A stretch of DNA of 64,000 nucleotides from assembly GCA_038277395.1 (NCBI GenBank), contig CM076189.1:211522011-211586010 (forward strand), read 5' to 3'. Shown here in pieces: positions 1-11,173 of the stretch (position 1 is the stretch's first letter; each line of letters opens with the position of its first letter). The notes beneath the pieces were generated by a model. The model ran no database searches and was not told where the DNA came from. It saw only the letters and a program-made list of their open reading frames with translations. The DNA comes from Dryocosmus kuriphilus. Lineage: Eukaryota > Arthropoda > Insecta > Hymenoptera > Cynipidae. Both the position numbers and the translations under genes were made by a program.

Positions 1-1084
1 TTTTTACAATTCCAATTTATATACCATATATACGAACAGTTTTAATATGTCCGAACTCATATGCAGAATTTTTTTATTTCGATAATAAATCGGATAGAAC
101 GTCTGAACTCTGGCGTGAACGTCATTCTAACAGTGTTTGCTAAGACAGACAACCTATATGTGAAGACACGTGGACACGTGTTCTTTTTATAAATAATACG
201 ATGTCATAAGTATTATGAGAGTTTTTATAATTATTTGATCGCAGTAAAGGTTGTTATTTTAAATAGTGCTGAAGATTGTTGTTTTTTGTAAGAGGGGTAT
301 TGAGTATAAACATTTTCTTGAAATTTTAACCACTCTATAAAATTTAGATAAACGTAAGTTCTCTTTCGTGAAATTTTTGGTCTAGGAACTTTTTTCAAAA
401 TAAAAATAATGAGGTTAACGTGAAGTCTGATCAAAATTTGCATGGATATCGAAAAAGGCGGGGGATTTCGAAGATTACGACCAATCAATATCAATAGTGT
501 TACGAATTATAAATATTCCGTAATTCAAAATATTCGCAAAGATAAAACTAACCTAAAAAATTCAGCGAAAGTTAGGCAACGATATATTAAAAAATAATTT
601 ATAAAAATAATTGGATTCAATATTAAAAATATTTTTGCGTAACCTCTTTTAGCTGTAGTATTTTTAAATAGCGTGCGATTAAGAGAATTACTTTTAAATG
701 AAAATTTTCGAAGCCTAAAAATACTGTCCAACTACTAGACACATGCTGTCCGACCACTGAAAACTTGGTCCGAAAACTAGTGTTTTCTCAAGCTTTTCCG
801 AGAGATCTTATTTTTCTTTCAAAATGCAAACTTTTGATAGTAAAAAATTTTAAAAATAGGTTTCTACAACAATTGAGGTATCAAAGAAGCGTTATTCTTC
901 CGACCACCGGTACATTTACCCGATTCAGTTATATAAAACCATGTATAATACATATCAAATATGGTGGACATAATTAACCATACAACATAACATCTTCTAT
1001 GTTTAATCCTGCAATGATTATTTAATAAATAAAGTAAATCAATTAATTTAGAAACAGCAATGTTGTAAAAAAGTTTTAAAAATT
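1..1084. other. AT-rich non-coding DNA
   Basis: No gene is supported here. Open frames are short, AT-driven and lack recognisable motifs. Several loosely repeated AT-rich words occur but no clear element ends. Confidence 0.5.
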
Positions 1085-1530
1085 GAGGTTGGATTAAATC
1101 TGCAAGAAATTAATTTCAACTCCATCTTTTTTGGTTGAGAATTCATCTCTTTACTTGAGAATTAAGTCTAAAAATTCAAAGTAATTGAAAATTTTTTTAA
1201 GAATTTCAAGAAATTCAACACATTCGAGAAATTTTCGTAAATCAACGTATTCGAGAAATTTTTGGATTTCCAAGAAATTCATGGAAATCGAGAAATTTAA
1301 GGAATTCGATAAATTTAAAGGAATTCGATGAATTGGAAAGAAACTCAAGGAGTTCAATTTTTTAATTATTTTCTTTTAAAAATTCAAGGATTTTGTTAAC
1401 AATTCATCTTTCGTTTAAAAATCACGTTTTTCGGTTGAAAATAAAACTGTTTGGCCGCCAATCAATTTTTTTTGTTGAAAATTCATCTTTCATATGTGGA
1501 GACTCAACAATTTTGTTCAAATTGGTATTT
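1085..1530. repeat. Degenerate AT-rich minisatellite
   Basis: Loose tandem repetition of words such as AATTCAAGAAATTCGA (about 1150-1340) and TTTGTTGAAAATTCATC (about 1380-1500). The second word recurs on either strand at 3905-4160, 6225-6430 and 19850-20175, so it is a genome-wide simple repeat rather than coding sequence. Confidence 0.6.
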
Positions 1531-3867
1531 TTACATTCTCATCAGAGAAGGTATTAGATTTATGTAAAATTTGACTTTCGCGGATTTCATGAAATCTCCA
1601 CGTTTTGAGACCCCCTGAGTCAGAAAAAACGGTTTTTACGACGGTGTCTGTCTGTCTGTTGTCGTCGTTGTCGGCGTCTGTGGTCGCGATAACTTTCGAA
1701 GGACTAATCGGATTGGAGTGCGCTCTGGTTCACTTCTGTAAGCGGTAAAAAGAAAGGACGAGCTCGTTAACCAGCGGTTTTTGACCAACAGTTATGGTTT
1801 TACCCATCAAAAACGTTTTTTACAAAATCAAAAAATCCATTTTCCGGCTAAACTATGAGAGATAGAAAAAAAATGTAGGAGAGTAAAATTGTTCATCTCA
1901 AAAAAATCTACAAATTTTGTTAAAACCTTTTTTTGATGAAATGAACGGTTTTTGGTTTAATCAAGAAAACGCTATTAAAATTAAAAAACTCTGGTTTCCT
2001 GCCAAAATATTCAAGATAAAAAAAAATGGTGAAAAACAAAGTTGTACAGCTCAAAGGCATCTACATATTCTGTTTTAACCATTTCTTGATAAAATGCACG
2101 GTTTTGGTTTCAATCGATAAAACGTTATTAAAAATCAAAAATTTCAAATTTCCCGCCAAACTATTTAAGACACGGAAAAATGATAATAAACAAAGTTATT
2201 CACCTCAAAAAGATCTATAAATTTTCTCTTTATCATTTTTTTGAGCAGACGCATGGTCTTTAAGTTATTCGTGAAATATATTAATTCATATAAAAAAATC
2301 CACTTTTCCCCAAAAGTATGCGAGATGCGAAAAAAATATCAAGAAGCAGAATTATTCACCTTCCAAATACCTATAAATTCTCTTGAAACCATTTTTTGAT
2401 ACAACCCATACTTTATTCATTAAACGTATAACACTGTCCTTTTAAACAAAAAATACATTACTATAGTCAGTAAAAAGTTATTAAACGTTATTGAAAAATC
2501 TGCCCGCTACTCAGGCGCACTCTCATCACGTTTCTCGTGCTCACCAATCAATAAAATTATATCTAAAACGTAAATTTCTTCATTTTTTACATAGTTTGGC
2601 TGAAAAATGCAATTTTTACATTCTCATCAGAGAAGGTATTAGATTTATGTAAAATTTGACTTTCACGGATTTCATGAAATCTCCACGTTTTGGGACCCCC
2701 TGAGTCAGAAAAAAACGGTTTTTACGACGGTTTCTGTCTGTCTGTTGTCGTCGTCGTTGTCGTTGTCGTCGTTGTCGTCGTTGTCGGCGTCTGTGGTCGC
2801 GATAACTTTCGAAGGACTAATCGGATTGAAGTGCGCTCTGGTACACTTCTGTAAGGGGTACAAAGAAAGGACGAGTTCGTTAACCAGCGGTTTTTGACCA
2901 ACAGTTATGTTTTTACCCATCAAAAATTTTTTTTACAAAATCAAAAAATCCATTTTCCGGCTAAACTATGAGAGATAGAAAAAGAATGTAGGAGAGTAAG
3001 ATTATTCATCCCAAAAAAATCTACAAATTTTGTTCAAACCGTTTTTTGATAAAATGAACGGTTTTTGTTCTAATCAAGAAAACGCTATTAAAATTTAAAA
3101 CTCTGGTTTCCCGCCAAAATATTCAAGATACAAAAAAATGGTAAAAAAAAACAAAGTTTTTCAGCTTAAAGGCATCTACAAATTTTGTTTTAACCATTTT
3201 TTCATACAATGCACGGTTTTGGTTTTAATCGATAAAACGTTATTAAAAATCAAAAATTTCAAATTTCCTGACAAACTATGCAAGACATGGAAAAATGATA
3301 ATAAATAAAGTTATTCACCTTAAAAGGATCTACAAATTTTCTGTCTGTCATTTTTTTGCGCAGACGCGTATTTTTTGAGTCATTCGTCAAATATGTTATG
3401 AAATATAAAGAAAACCACTTTTCAGCAAAACTATGCAAAATATGAGAAAATATTAACAAGCAGAATTGTTCACCTGGAAATAGCTACAAAATTTATTTAT
3501 AAGACTCATCGTTTTACTTTTAAGAATCGAAATCCTGTATTGTGAAAATTTGAAAAATCACAAAAAAACTTTACCAATCTACAATGTCTTTTAAAAAAAT
3601 GTAATTATCGAGCGCGAAGCGCGAGTGTCATGATGATGAAGTATTCCTTAAGGGCGATAGAGCCTTAAGTAAAATAGTTCCTTTTGAAATTTTTAATTTA
3701 AAGGTATATACGATCCACAAACACCGAGCGCGTAGCGCGAAGCGCGAGTGCTGTCAATAACGTATCGAGCGCGAAGCGCGAGTGCCAACAGACGCGCGCC
3801 CTAGGCGCGCTCATACTTCGCGCGAAGCGCGCGAGGAGAATGTGCCCGCGAAGCGGGCAGATATTTT
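1531..3867 (+). repeat. Rep-A composite repeat, forward copy
   Basis: A structured non-coding repeat seen four times in the window. Order here: a 'head' (1531-1840) with the words ACATTCTCATCAGAGAAGG, GACCCCCTGAGTCAG and a (GTC/GTT)n run; a 'body' of about 130-bp subrepeats carrying CCGCCAAACTAT and ATCTACAAATTTTGTT (1850-2450); a link with TCTGCCCGC at about 2503; a second head (2611-2930); a second body (2945-3480); and a GC cluster of nested palindromes such as GCGCGAAGCGCG and GCCCGCGAAGCGGGC (3608-3867). TCTGCCCGC at 2503 and its complement at about 3860 act like terminal inverted repeats of an inner unit. There are no coding frames. It could be a non-autonomous DNA transposon or a Helitron-like element with terminal hairpins; I cannot assign a superfamily. 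Confidence 0.65.
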
Positions 3868-3904
3868 AGTTAAATTTAAGCTATTTCGCTAAAAACTAAT
3901 CTTT

Positions 3905-4160
3905 ATATTTAAAAATTAAAGTATTCCATTACAATTTAATTTTTTTGTTGAAAACATAACTATTTTATTATTAAAAATTCGATCTTTCCGTTGAAAGTTT
4001 AACTTCTTTCTATCAAAAGTTCAAATATTTTGTCAGAAACTACATTTTTTGTTGAAAAGTTGGAAATTGAACTATTATATTGAAGCTACTATTATCTTTT
4101 GAAAATTAAACTATTATATTGGACATATTATATTGTAAATAAAAAATAATTGAAAATAGT
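3905..4160. repeat. Degenerate TTGAAAA minisatellite
   Basis: Loose tandem units around TTTTGTTGAAAA and ATTATTGAAAA; the same family as at 1380-1500. The sequence from 4160 to 4490 is AT-rich with nothing recognisable. Confidence 0.5.
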
Positions 4161-4492
4161 TAAGCAATTGTTTAGTATTCATTATTGTTGTAAGATAATT
4201 GGATATATTCAGGATACCGAATTTAAAGTTCCCGCAAAAGTAATCTAGCTAGCCAAGTTTTTCATTATTCATCCGACGACGCCTTTTCCGATGAATATTA
4301 GAATTAAGTGGAAAAACTAATTCTTACTGTGATGTGTGATTCATTCGGTTTTCTAATGCAATACGTTGTTACAATAAATAAATATGTTTATTATGTGTAT
4401 TTTCTCGGTATTTACATTCATTAAATTATCATTTTCTTAATTATATTAATTAAAAATTACTTCATTTAAAGAACGTTTGATGAAAACTTAAG

Positions 4493-4770
4493 TTAGTATA
4501 GACGCCGCTGAGTCCAACCGGTAAAAAATTTGTGAACGGTACTGACTGAAAATTTGTTTATCGGCACTGGAAAGTGAGAGGGGTGTAACTGAAAGTATTT
4601 CTGCTCCTAGTCACAAGGATGTCTTCCAACCCCCTTCAATACAATGGATACTTTACTAACCTGATGTACCTTCAGTATTTCTGGGTGTACCCTTTCGATA
4701 AGATCTGTAAAAAAATATTTAACAGTAATGACAAAAAAACTGTTTACCCGTACCGACAGTGTATACACTT
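4493..4770. mobile_element. MITE, copy 1
   Basis: A 270-280 bp non-coding unit almost collinear with 20915-21161. Shared blocks include GTAACTGAAAGTATTTCTGC, TTCAATACAATGGATAC and CTTCAGTATTTCTG. The right end carries GACAGTGTATACACTTCG; the left end is more decayed (AGTATAGACGCC). Inverted ACCGGTAAA/TTTACCGGT words lie inside both ends in copy 2. No protein is encoded. It sits in the spacer between the two inward-facing Rep-A copies. Confidence 0.7.
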
Positions 4771-5014
4771 CGTAATTATAAACTTGAAGTAATTTTTTGG
4801 AAGAGATTTTCTAATCATGGATTCATTTTGCATTTTCTTAAAAATACTTGACGTTTTGATATTTTTTCCATATTTTTTCCAGGTTTACCATCCCCATAAA
4901 TTTTGAATTAAAAAAGTTAATTTTCAAACAAACAGTTGAATTTCTAACAAAATAGATAAATTTTCAGCCAAAAACATGAACGAATTCTCCAAAAAATATG
5001 TAATATTAAATCAA

Positions 5015-6220
5015 AAAATCTGCCTCTTCGCGGGCACATTCTCGTCGCGCGCTTCGCGCGAAGTATGAGCGCGCCTAGGGCGCATGTCTGTTGGCACTCG
5101 CGCTTCGCGCTCGATAAATTATTCACCTCGCGCTACGCGCTCGGTGCTTATGGATCGTAAATACCTTTAAATTAAAAATTTCAAAAGGAACTATTTTACC
5201 TAAGGCTCTATCGCCCTTAAGGAATACATTCTCATCATGAAACTCGCGCTTCGCGCTCGATAATTGCATTTTTTTAAATCACATTGTAGATTGGTAAAGT
5301 TTTTTTGTGATTTACCAAATTTACACAATGCAGGAGTTCGATTCTTAAAAAGTAAAACAATGAATCTTATAAATAAATTTTGTAGCTCTTTCCAAGGTGA
5401 ACAGTTCTGCTTGTTAATATTTTCTCATATCTTGCATAAAAAGTGGTTTTCTTTACATTTCATAATATGTATCACAAATAACTCAAAAACTACTCGTCCG
5501 TTCAAAAAAATGATAGAAAGCACATTTGCAGATCTATTTGAGTTGAAGAACTTTGTTAATTATCATTTTTTTCGTATCTTGTATAGTTTGGCGGGAAATT
5601 TGAATTTTTGATTTTTAATAACGTTTCCTCGATTGAAACAAAAATTATGCATTTTATCGAAAAATGGTTTATACAAAACTTGTAGATCTTTTCGATTCGA
5701 ACAACCTTGTTTATTATAATTTTTTTCATATCTTAAATATTTTGGCAAGAAACCACAGTTTATGGTTTTTAACAACGTTTCCTCGATTAAAACAAAAACC
5801 ATGCTTTTTATCAAAAAATAATTAAAACAAAATTTGTCGAATTTTTTTAGATGAATAATTTTACTATCTACAGTTTTTTTTGTATCTCGCATATTTTAGC
5901 CGGGAAATTGATTTTTTTTTTTTTGTGAAAACAGTTTTTGATGGATAAACCCGTAACCACTGGTCAAAAACCGCTAATTAACGAACCCATCCTTTCTTTT
6001 TACGCCTTAATGAAGTGTGCCAAGCGCAATCCAATCTGATAATTTTTTCAATAGTTATCCCGCTAACAGACGCCGACAACGAAGACGACAACAACAGACA
6101 CCGACGTGAAACCCGTTTTTTCTCACTCAGGGGGTCTCAAAACGTGAAGATTTGATGAAATACGCGAAAGTCATTTTTCACGTAAATCTAATACCTTCTC
6201 ATTGAGATGAGAATGTGAAA
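5015..6220 (-). repeat. Rep-A repeat, inverted partial copy
   Basis: Reverse complement of the GC cluster (5015-5265), one body (5380-5930) and one head (5930-6220). It forms a long imperfect inverted repeat with 2611-3867, separated by about 1.15 kb holding a MITE. The GC cluster matches the forward copy almost word for word, including the short sequence between palindromes with AAGGCTCTATCGCCCTTAAGG. The outer body and head seen in other copies are missing. Confidence 0.65.
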
Positions 6221-6224
6221 GGTT

Positions 6225-7150
6225 TTTTTTAAGGCTAAAATGAGTTCAGTTATTAACCCCAAAAAAATAAACTTTCAATAAACAGAAATAGATTTTGAAT
6301 AAAAAATATTTCAATTTTCAACCAAACAGTTGAATTTTCAACAAAGAAAGACTAGACTAACAATCACATATATAACTTTTGTCAAAAACATTACTTTTCA
6401 ACAAAAAATGTAACAACTGGTTTATTTCCTAACTTTTTATTACTGTTTACCAGTAGAAACTGTTCATAAACAATTTTTCCATAATTCTGGAACCAAAGGA
6501 AAATCCTTTTAAATTTTCCAAAATTTGTATTTTTGAATCCAAAAACCGAATTGTAGTAGATATTCTGATGAGAAAAAAACTGTTCATAATCATTGTCGAA
6601 TGTTCGACGAAATCTACGTGTGAAAATTATTTATTTTTTATTTTGTTACTAATATAATTGTGATGAACGACCTTGATAGTCTCACCGGAATTTCGATATA
6701 ATATGAATGTAAAAAAAACTGTTTGTTTAAAAAAATTGATATTACTCACAACTATAAAATTTTATTACATTACATGCTTTTTGCGTCCTAAAAGACCTCT
6801 AAAAATGATGACAGGAGAAACATTTACGACTTCGTACTACTTTCGAGTATCTTCAAAACATCGATTTTTAAAAACAGAAATTATATCCTACGTTACCTTA
6901 TATATCACCAACATTTTTTTGTGCAATAAAAATTTTCTTAAATCATTTCTACATTACAATAAAAAAATTCGCAGATATCAAAATTGATTCCATAAAGAAA
7001 TGTAGGCACAAAATTGAAATATGTGAAAAAAATCATTGTCTTCACAGTTTCAAACTTTGCGTTTTTTCTGGGATCATTTGTAAAAAATTGCAAACTCATT
7101 TTAATAGACTGTGTGTATATAATTACGTTTTTATTTATTTTATTCTTATT
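6225..7150. other. AT-rich non-coding DNA
   Basis: 6225-6430 is the TTGAAAA minisatellite on the other strand (ATTTTCAACCAAACAGTTG). 6431-7150 is AT-rich with short open frames that show no motif. No gene supported. Confidence 0.45.
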
Positions 7151-7705
7151 TTGCAGCAGTAACTTGAAAACATGTCGTTTTGGTGTAGGTCACGGAGCGG
7201 CCCCTGAGGTTGAACAGCTTCTGTGGTTAACCAGTCGTGGGTGTGGTGAGCACACACTGGTAGAAAACAGGTACACGGCGGCCATGGCTTGGGTGGGCTC
7301 ACTCTTTCGCGTCCATACGCAATAGGTGGGTTATCAGGCCGAGGCGTAGCGTGTATACATCCAGAAAACACTACTCGAACTAAATCTAAAAATCTTGTAA
7401 GGGGAAAGTCCTGCTGTCCATTGGACACCCCAGCGACGACACTGCCTGCAAGGAATGTGTGGAATAATTCGCATGTAGGGTCAACGTGGTACTGATTGCA
7501 GTGCGGAGCACTGCCCTGCAGGGGGACGTTAGGATACGAGGCAGAAACCGTAGTGTGTCTAACGACAAGTTGACACGGTTCTTGCCAAAGTCGTAATGCT
7601 CCCATACTTAGACCTAGGGAGGTATGGGGGTTATCACTCCTGGGACGGTGGACTCACCTGCGAACGGAACAGGATCTCTAACGTGCGGACTTTCTTAAAA
7701 CTATC
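7150..7705 (+). other. LINE A 5' leader
   Basis: Non-coding leader before the first ATG (in AACTATCATGGC). It has a clear counterpart at 52829-53318 and a diverged partial one at 34480-34695. Shared words include GTGGTGAGC, CACTGCC(C/T)TGCAGG, GACAAGTTGACA, ACTTAGACCTAGGGAGG and GGTTATCACTCCTGGGACGG. The leader is relatively GC-rich against its surroundings, and being conserved among copies it may hold an internal promoter; that is inference. Open frames on either strand here are not conserved between copies. Confidence 0.6.
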
Positions 7706-8700
7706 ATGGCTAATTTCCAAAAACAAACAGCTACAATCAAATATCTTAAGGCAGGAACTTTGAAGGCGCGTAGTCTAAATACTGGCGGATTTAGCGAACC
7801 CATTGAGATAGCAATGGGATACGATATTGATATAATAGCACTCTAAGAAACCTGCTGGCCGGGCGATTACGAATCAGTTTCTAAGGATAACTACACTGTT
7901 CACTATGGGGTAGCTAAAGGGCGCAAACTGGGCACCGGGTTTCTTATTAATAAACGAATTTCTGCAAACAGATGCTAATTAACGTGACCTGCCCTACCGA
8001 GGACAAAGCCGAAGATACTAGAGATCTTTTTTACGAAACAATCGAACAAGTTTTTGAAAAGTTCTCGAAGATTGACACAAAAATAGTATTGGAAAACTTC
8101 AACGCGAAAATTGGAAAAGAACCGGTGTATATTGTATAGGCCTACAATAGGTTCAGAAAGCTTGCATGACGTCAGTAATGAGAACGGGACTAGAGTAATA
8201 AACTTTGCAGGTTCAAAGAACCTCGTTGTCAAAAGCACATATTTCAAGCATAAAAATATACCTAAAACCACCTGGAGATCACCAGATGGTATCACCCATA
8301 ATCAGATTGAACACATTTTAATTGACAGAAGACGTCATACAGCATTCTCTACGCGAGATCGTACAGGGGAGCGGATTTAAATTCAGACCATTTTCTCGTG
8401 ATAGTGAAACTAAGATCTAGACTAGCGTTAAATAAGAAAACTAGCCCTTCAGAGCCAGCAGTACGTTTCAATATAGATAAGCTTAAATTACCAACAGAAA
8501 CATTGAATTATCAAGTAAAGATTTCTAATAGCTTCGATGCTCTTTAAAAACAAAGAGACGATAGCGATAATTGTGAGGAGGACCCGAAAACCCTGTGGGG
8601 CAATATGAAAGAGGCAATAAAGACAGCCGCGAAAAGCACTATAGGTTTAAGGAATGTAACCAAAAGCAAACCGTGTTTCGGCGAATAGTGCAAACTATAG
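7706..8700 (+). pseudogene. LINE A endonuclease domain (APE-like)
   Basis: Begins at the ATG of MANFQKQ and reads through KYLKAGTLKARSLNTGGF, the start of an exonuclease-endonuclease-phosphatase fold. The DFNAKIG-type block appears as ENFNAKIGKEP near 8097, and NQIEHILIDRR near 8305 matches the conserved D/N-H strand. Frame changes: an internal stop near 7843, a 70-bp deletion at about 7966, and a shift near 8120. It ends with SKPCFGE followed by a TAG at 8686 that LINE B also has. The intact enzyme would nick target DNA to prime reverse transcription; this copy cannot. Confidence 0.75.
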
Positions 8701-8707
8701 TTTAATA

Positions 8708-9971
8708 CAGTCTTTTCCACAAGCAAGAATACGCGTTTTCTCGAAAAGTTTCAAAGATTTTTGTTCGTTTCTTTTTTGGCCTGACTGTACGTTTCAAGGG
8801 CAAGAGCGGAACTGCCGATTTGGTTCAGTCTCATTCGAAGTGTCATATAGTGAACAAGTTTGCGCAATAAGTGCAGCATACGCTAAACGGTTCGAAGCTG
8901 AGTTTTTGTGCAGCAATGCACACGGACCAAAACTTTCATACTCAGCTGTTGCTAAAGTGCTTAAAAAGTCTAAGTACTTCGTGCAAAAGTGGGTGCAGTG
9001 TTATAGAGACACACAAGCTGTTGACGATCTTCCAGGAAAAGGAGAAACGCGAGCAACGTCCAACAAGGAGGATAAGGGGATCATCGCACTATTCAAGCGC
9101 AACCACTCTACGGCTGCGCGAAGCCAAGGCTAAGCTAGCGGCGAAGGGATTAGACGTTAGTATAAACACCATAAGACGCAGATTAGCTGAGGCAAACATG
9201 CAGTACCGCAGCACGAGGCAGAAACCCCTGCTCTCAGAAGTGCACATGCAAAAACGGCTGTCATCGGCTATGGAAAATAATGATCGCGATTGGTCAAATG
9301 TAATTTTTTCCGACGAAGCATCCTTTTGGGCATGGGTTCCAATAAAACGTGCCTGCTCAGGCAAAGGTGAGCGGTTCCTCCAGCGAACTGTTAAACACCC
9401 AGTAAAGATCCATGTTTGGGGATGCTTCTCACAGCGCGGTTTTGGCTGTTTAGAACTGTTCACTGAGAACCTGAACGCGGAAAAAATGGTCAAAATCTAC
9501 AAGCATGGTCTTCTGAGGTCTGCAGAAAAAATGTTTGGAGCCAATAATGAGGTTTGGATCCTTCAAGAGGACAACGATCCCAAACATTGCAGTCGCCTCT
9601 GCAAGAACTGGAAAGCTAAAAATGGCGTCGTCACCTTGGCCTGGCCTTCACAATCTCCTGATGCCAATCCGATTGAAAATGTGTGGAGTGTCGTTAAGAG
9701 AAAACTTGCAGAAAGGCGTGTATTCGCCCTCAAGCAGCTCTCTCGACGAATTAGAGAGATGTGGTGCTCTCTATCTTTAGAATATGCTGAAAAATTAGTC
9801 GAGAGCATGCCCAGAAGATGCCAGGCCATTATCGAGAACAATGGCGATTGGACCATTTATTAAGGTAAGTCCTCCCTAATTTTTAAAGCGCTTTTTCATG
9901 CCGAGAAAGAAAAATAAAGTTTTCTTAAAACTTTTCGAGAAAACGCGTATTCTTTCTTGTGGAACAGACTG
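8708..9971 (+). mobile_element. Tc1-like transposon inside LINE A
   Basis: A 1264-bp element with about 44-bp terminal inverted repeats starting CAGTCTTTTCCACAAG and ending complementary to CAGTCTGTTCCACAAG, followed by AATACGCGTTTTCTCGAAAA. It is flanked by TA at 8706-8707 and 9972-9973, the target duplication of the Tc1/mariner superfamily. LINE sequence resumes directly with AGAGAAAGAAGGCC. A copy of the same family lies at the homologous TA of LINE B but reversed (56559-57829). Confidence 0.92.
8841..9863 (+). pseudogene. Tc1-like DD34E transposase, frameshifted
   Basis: About 340 codons in two frames. The N-terminal helix-turn-helix part (LSYSAVAKVLKKSKYFVQKW) is in the first frame until about 9105, where two bases missing relative to the other copy shift reading to the second frame (LRLREAKAKLAAKGL onward). 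Catalytic residues are kept: D in VIFSDEASF, D in QEDNDPKH and E in DANPIENVW, with 34 residues between the last two. The start codon seen in the sister copy (ATG) is ATA here. The protein would cut and paste the element at TA sites. Residues over the catalytic core look intact, so inactivation seems recent. Confidence 0.88.
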
Positions 9972-9973
9972 TA

Positions 9974-11173
9974 AGAGAAAGAAGGCCAAAGAAAGTAGTT
10001 TACAAAATAAGTGCGATCAAACACATAAGAAGTATCTCGATATTAGTAAAAGTACAAACAGATTTTACAGATCCAAGAAAAGGGAGTGGGAAAAGAATAA
10101 AATACTTGCAATAGACACGCATAATAAACAAAATAACCCGCGTGAGATGTACAGGGGAATCAATTTTATAAGGAAAGGCTTTCAAAGTAGAACAGAAGTA
10201 ATGAGGGACGAAAATGGCAATCTAGTAGCTGATGCGACAGAGAGACTAAATTTATTTTCAAACTATTTCGATAAGCTATTGAACGTATGCGAAGCCCCCG
10301 TTGAAGTTAATCTCGGTGAAATCCACACTACCGATCTACTAATTGATGAGCCTACTGATAAAGTAATAGTAATGGTCATAAAGAGGTTGAAAAATAACAA
10401 AGCCGCGGACATTGACGACCTATCGTCAGAACTGATAAAAATTGGGGTCCTCGCCTCACAAGGCAAATTTGTAAATTAATACGCGCAATCTGGAAAACAG
10501 AACGCATACCGGAGGAATGGAATACGTCTATTATTATACCTATTTTTAAAAAAGACGATAAAACGAGCTGTGACAATTATAGGGGAATTTCACTTGTGCC
10601 TTCGAGTTATAAGATCCTGTCAAATGTAATCTTAAGTAGGCTAACCCCTTTTTCTAAGGAAATCATTGGGGATTACCAGCGTGGATTCCGCCAAAACCGG
10701 TCTACAAGGGATCAAATGTTTACAATTAGACAACTATTAGAAAAGAAATGGGAATTTAATGAAGCAATAAATCAGCTATTTATCGACTTCAAAAAAGCTT
10801 AAGACTCTATTATACGCGTACGAATGTACTGGATTCTAGAGTTCTTGGGTGTACCAAGGAAATTGTTGAGACTTACCGAAGTTTGATTAAGCGGCAGTAG
10901 GGGTAGGGTACGCGTAAACGGAAGTTTATCTGAAGACTTTTTGATCCGCGAAGGCCTGAAACAGGGTGATGCGCTTTCGTGCATCCTTTTCAACTTAGTT
11001 TTAGAATACGTGGTCAGACAAGTACAAACGAATCCATCAGGTACTACCCGCAATGGGATAATACAAATTCTGGGATATGCGAATGATCTCGACTTATTCG
11101 GGGATGATAAAGAAACGGTAGCTAAAAATGCACAAATCTTGATCATAAAAACCAAGGAAATAGGTTTAGAAGT
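9974..11173 (+). pseudogene. LINE A reverse transcriptase, 5' and palm part
   Basis: Resumes after the Tc1 insertion with RKKAKESSLQNKCDQ and runs through the pre-RT linker (NPREMYRGINFIRKGFQ). RT motifs follow: KAADIDDLSSELIK, SFYKI-type SSYKILSNVILSRL, DYQRGFRQNRSTRDQ, LFIDFKKA (catalytic D, then a TAA at 10801), GLKQGDALSCILFNLVLE and GYANDLDLFGD, where the usual YADD has become YAND. A one-base loss near 10474 makes the shared stop GTAAATTAA, also present in LINE B. It is broken at 11173 by the next insertion. Confidence 0.85.

Noticed and set aside
6673..7325. Two open frames of about 100 codons
   Set aside because: Lys/Ile/Phe-rich composition as expected from AT-rich DNA; the second runs into the LINE A leader.
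7135..7605. 156-codon open frame on the minus strand over the LINE A leader
   Set aside because: Not conserved in the LINE B leader and antisense to a known element; no motif.
9863..9872. GGTAAGT directly after the Tc1 transposase stop as a splice donor
   Set aside because: No matching acceptor or further coding sequence follows before the TIR, and the ORF ends in both copies at the same TAA.
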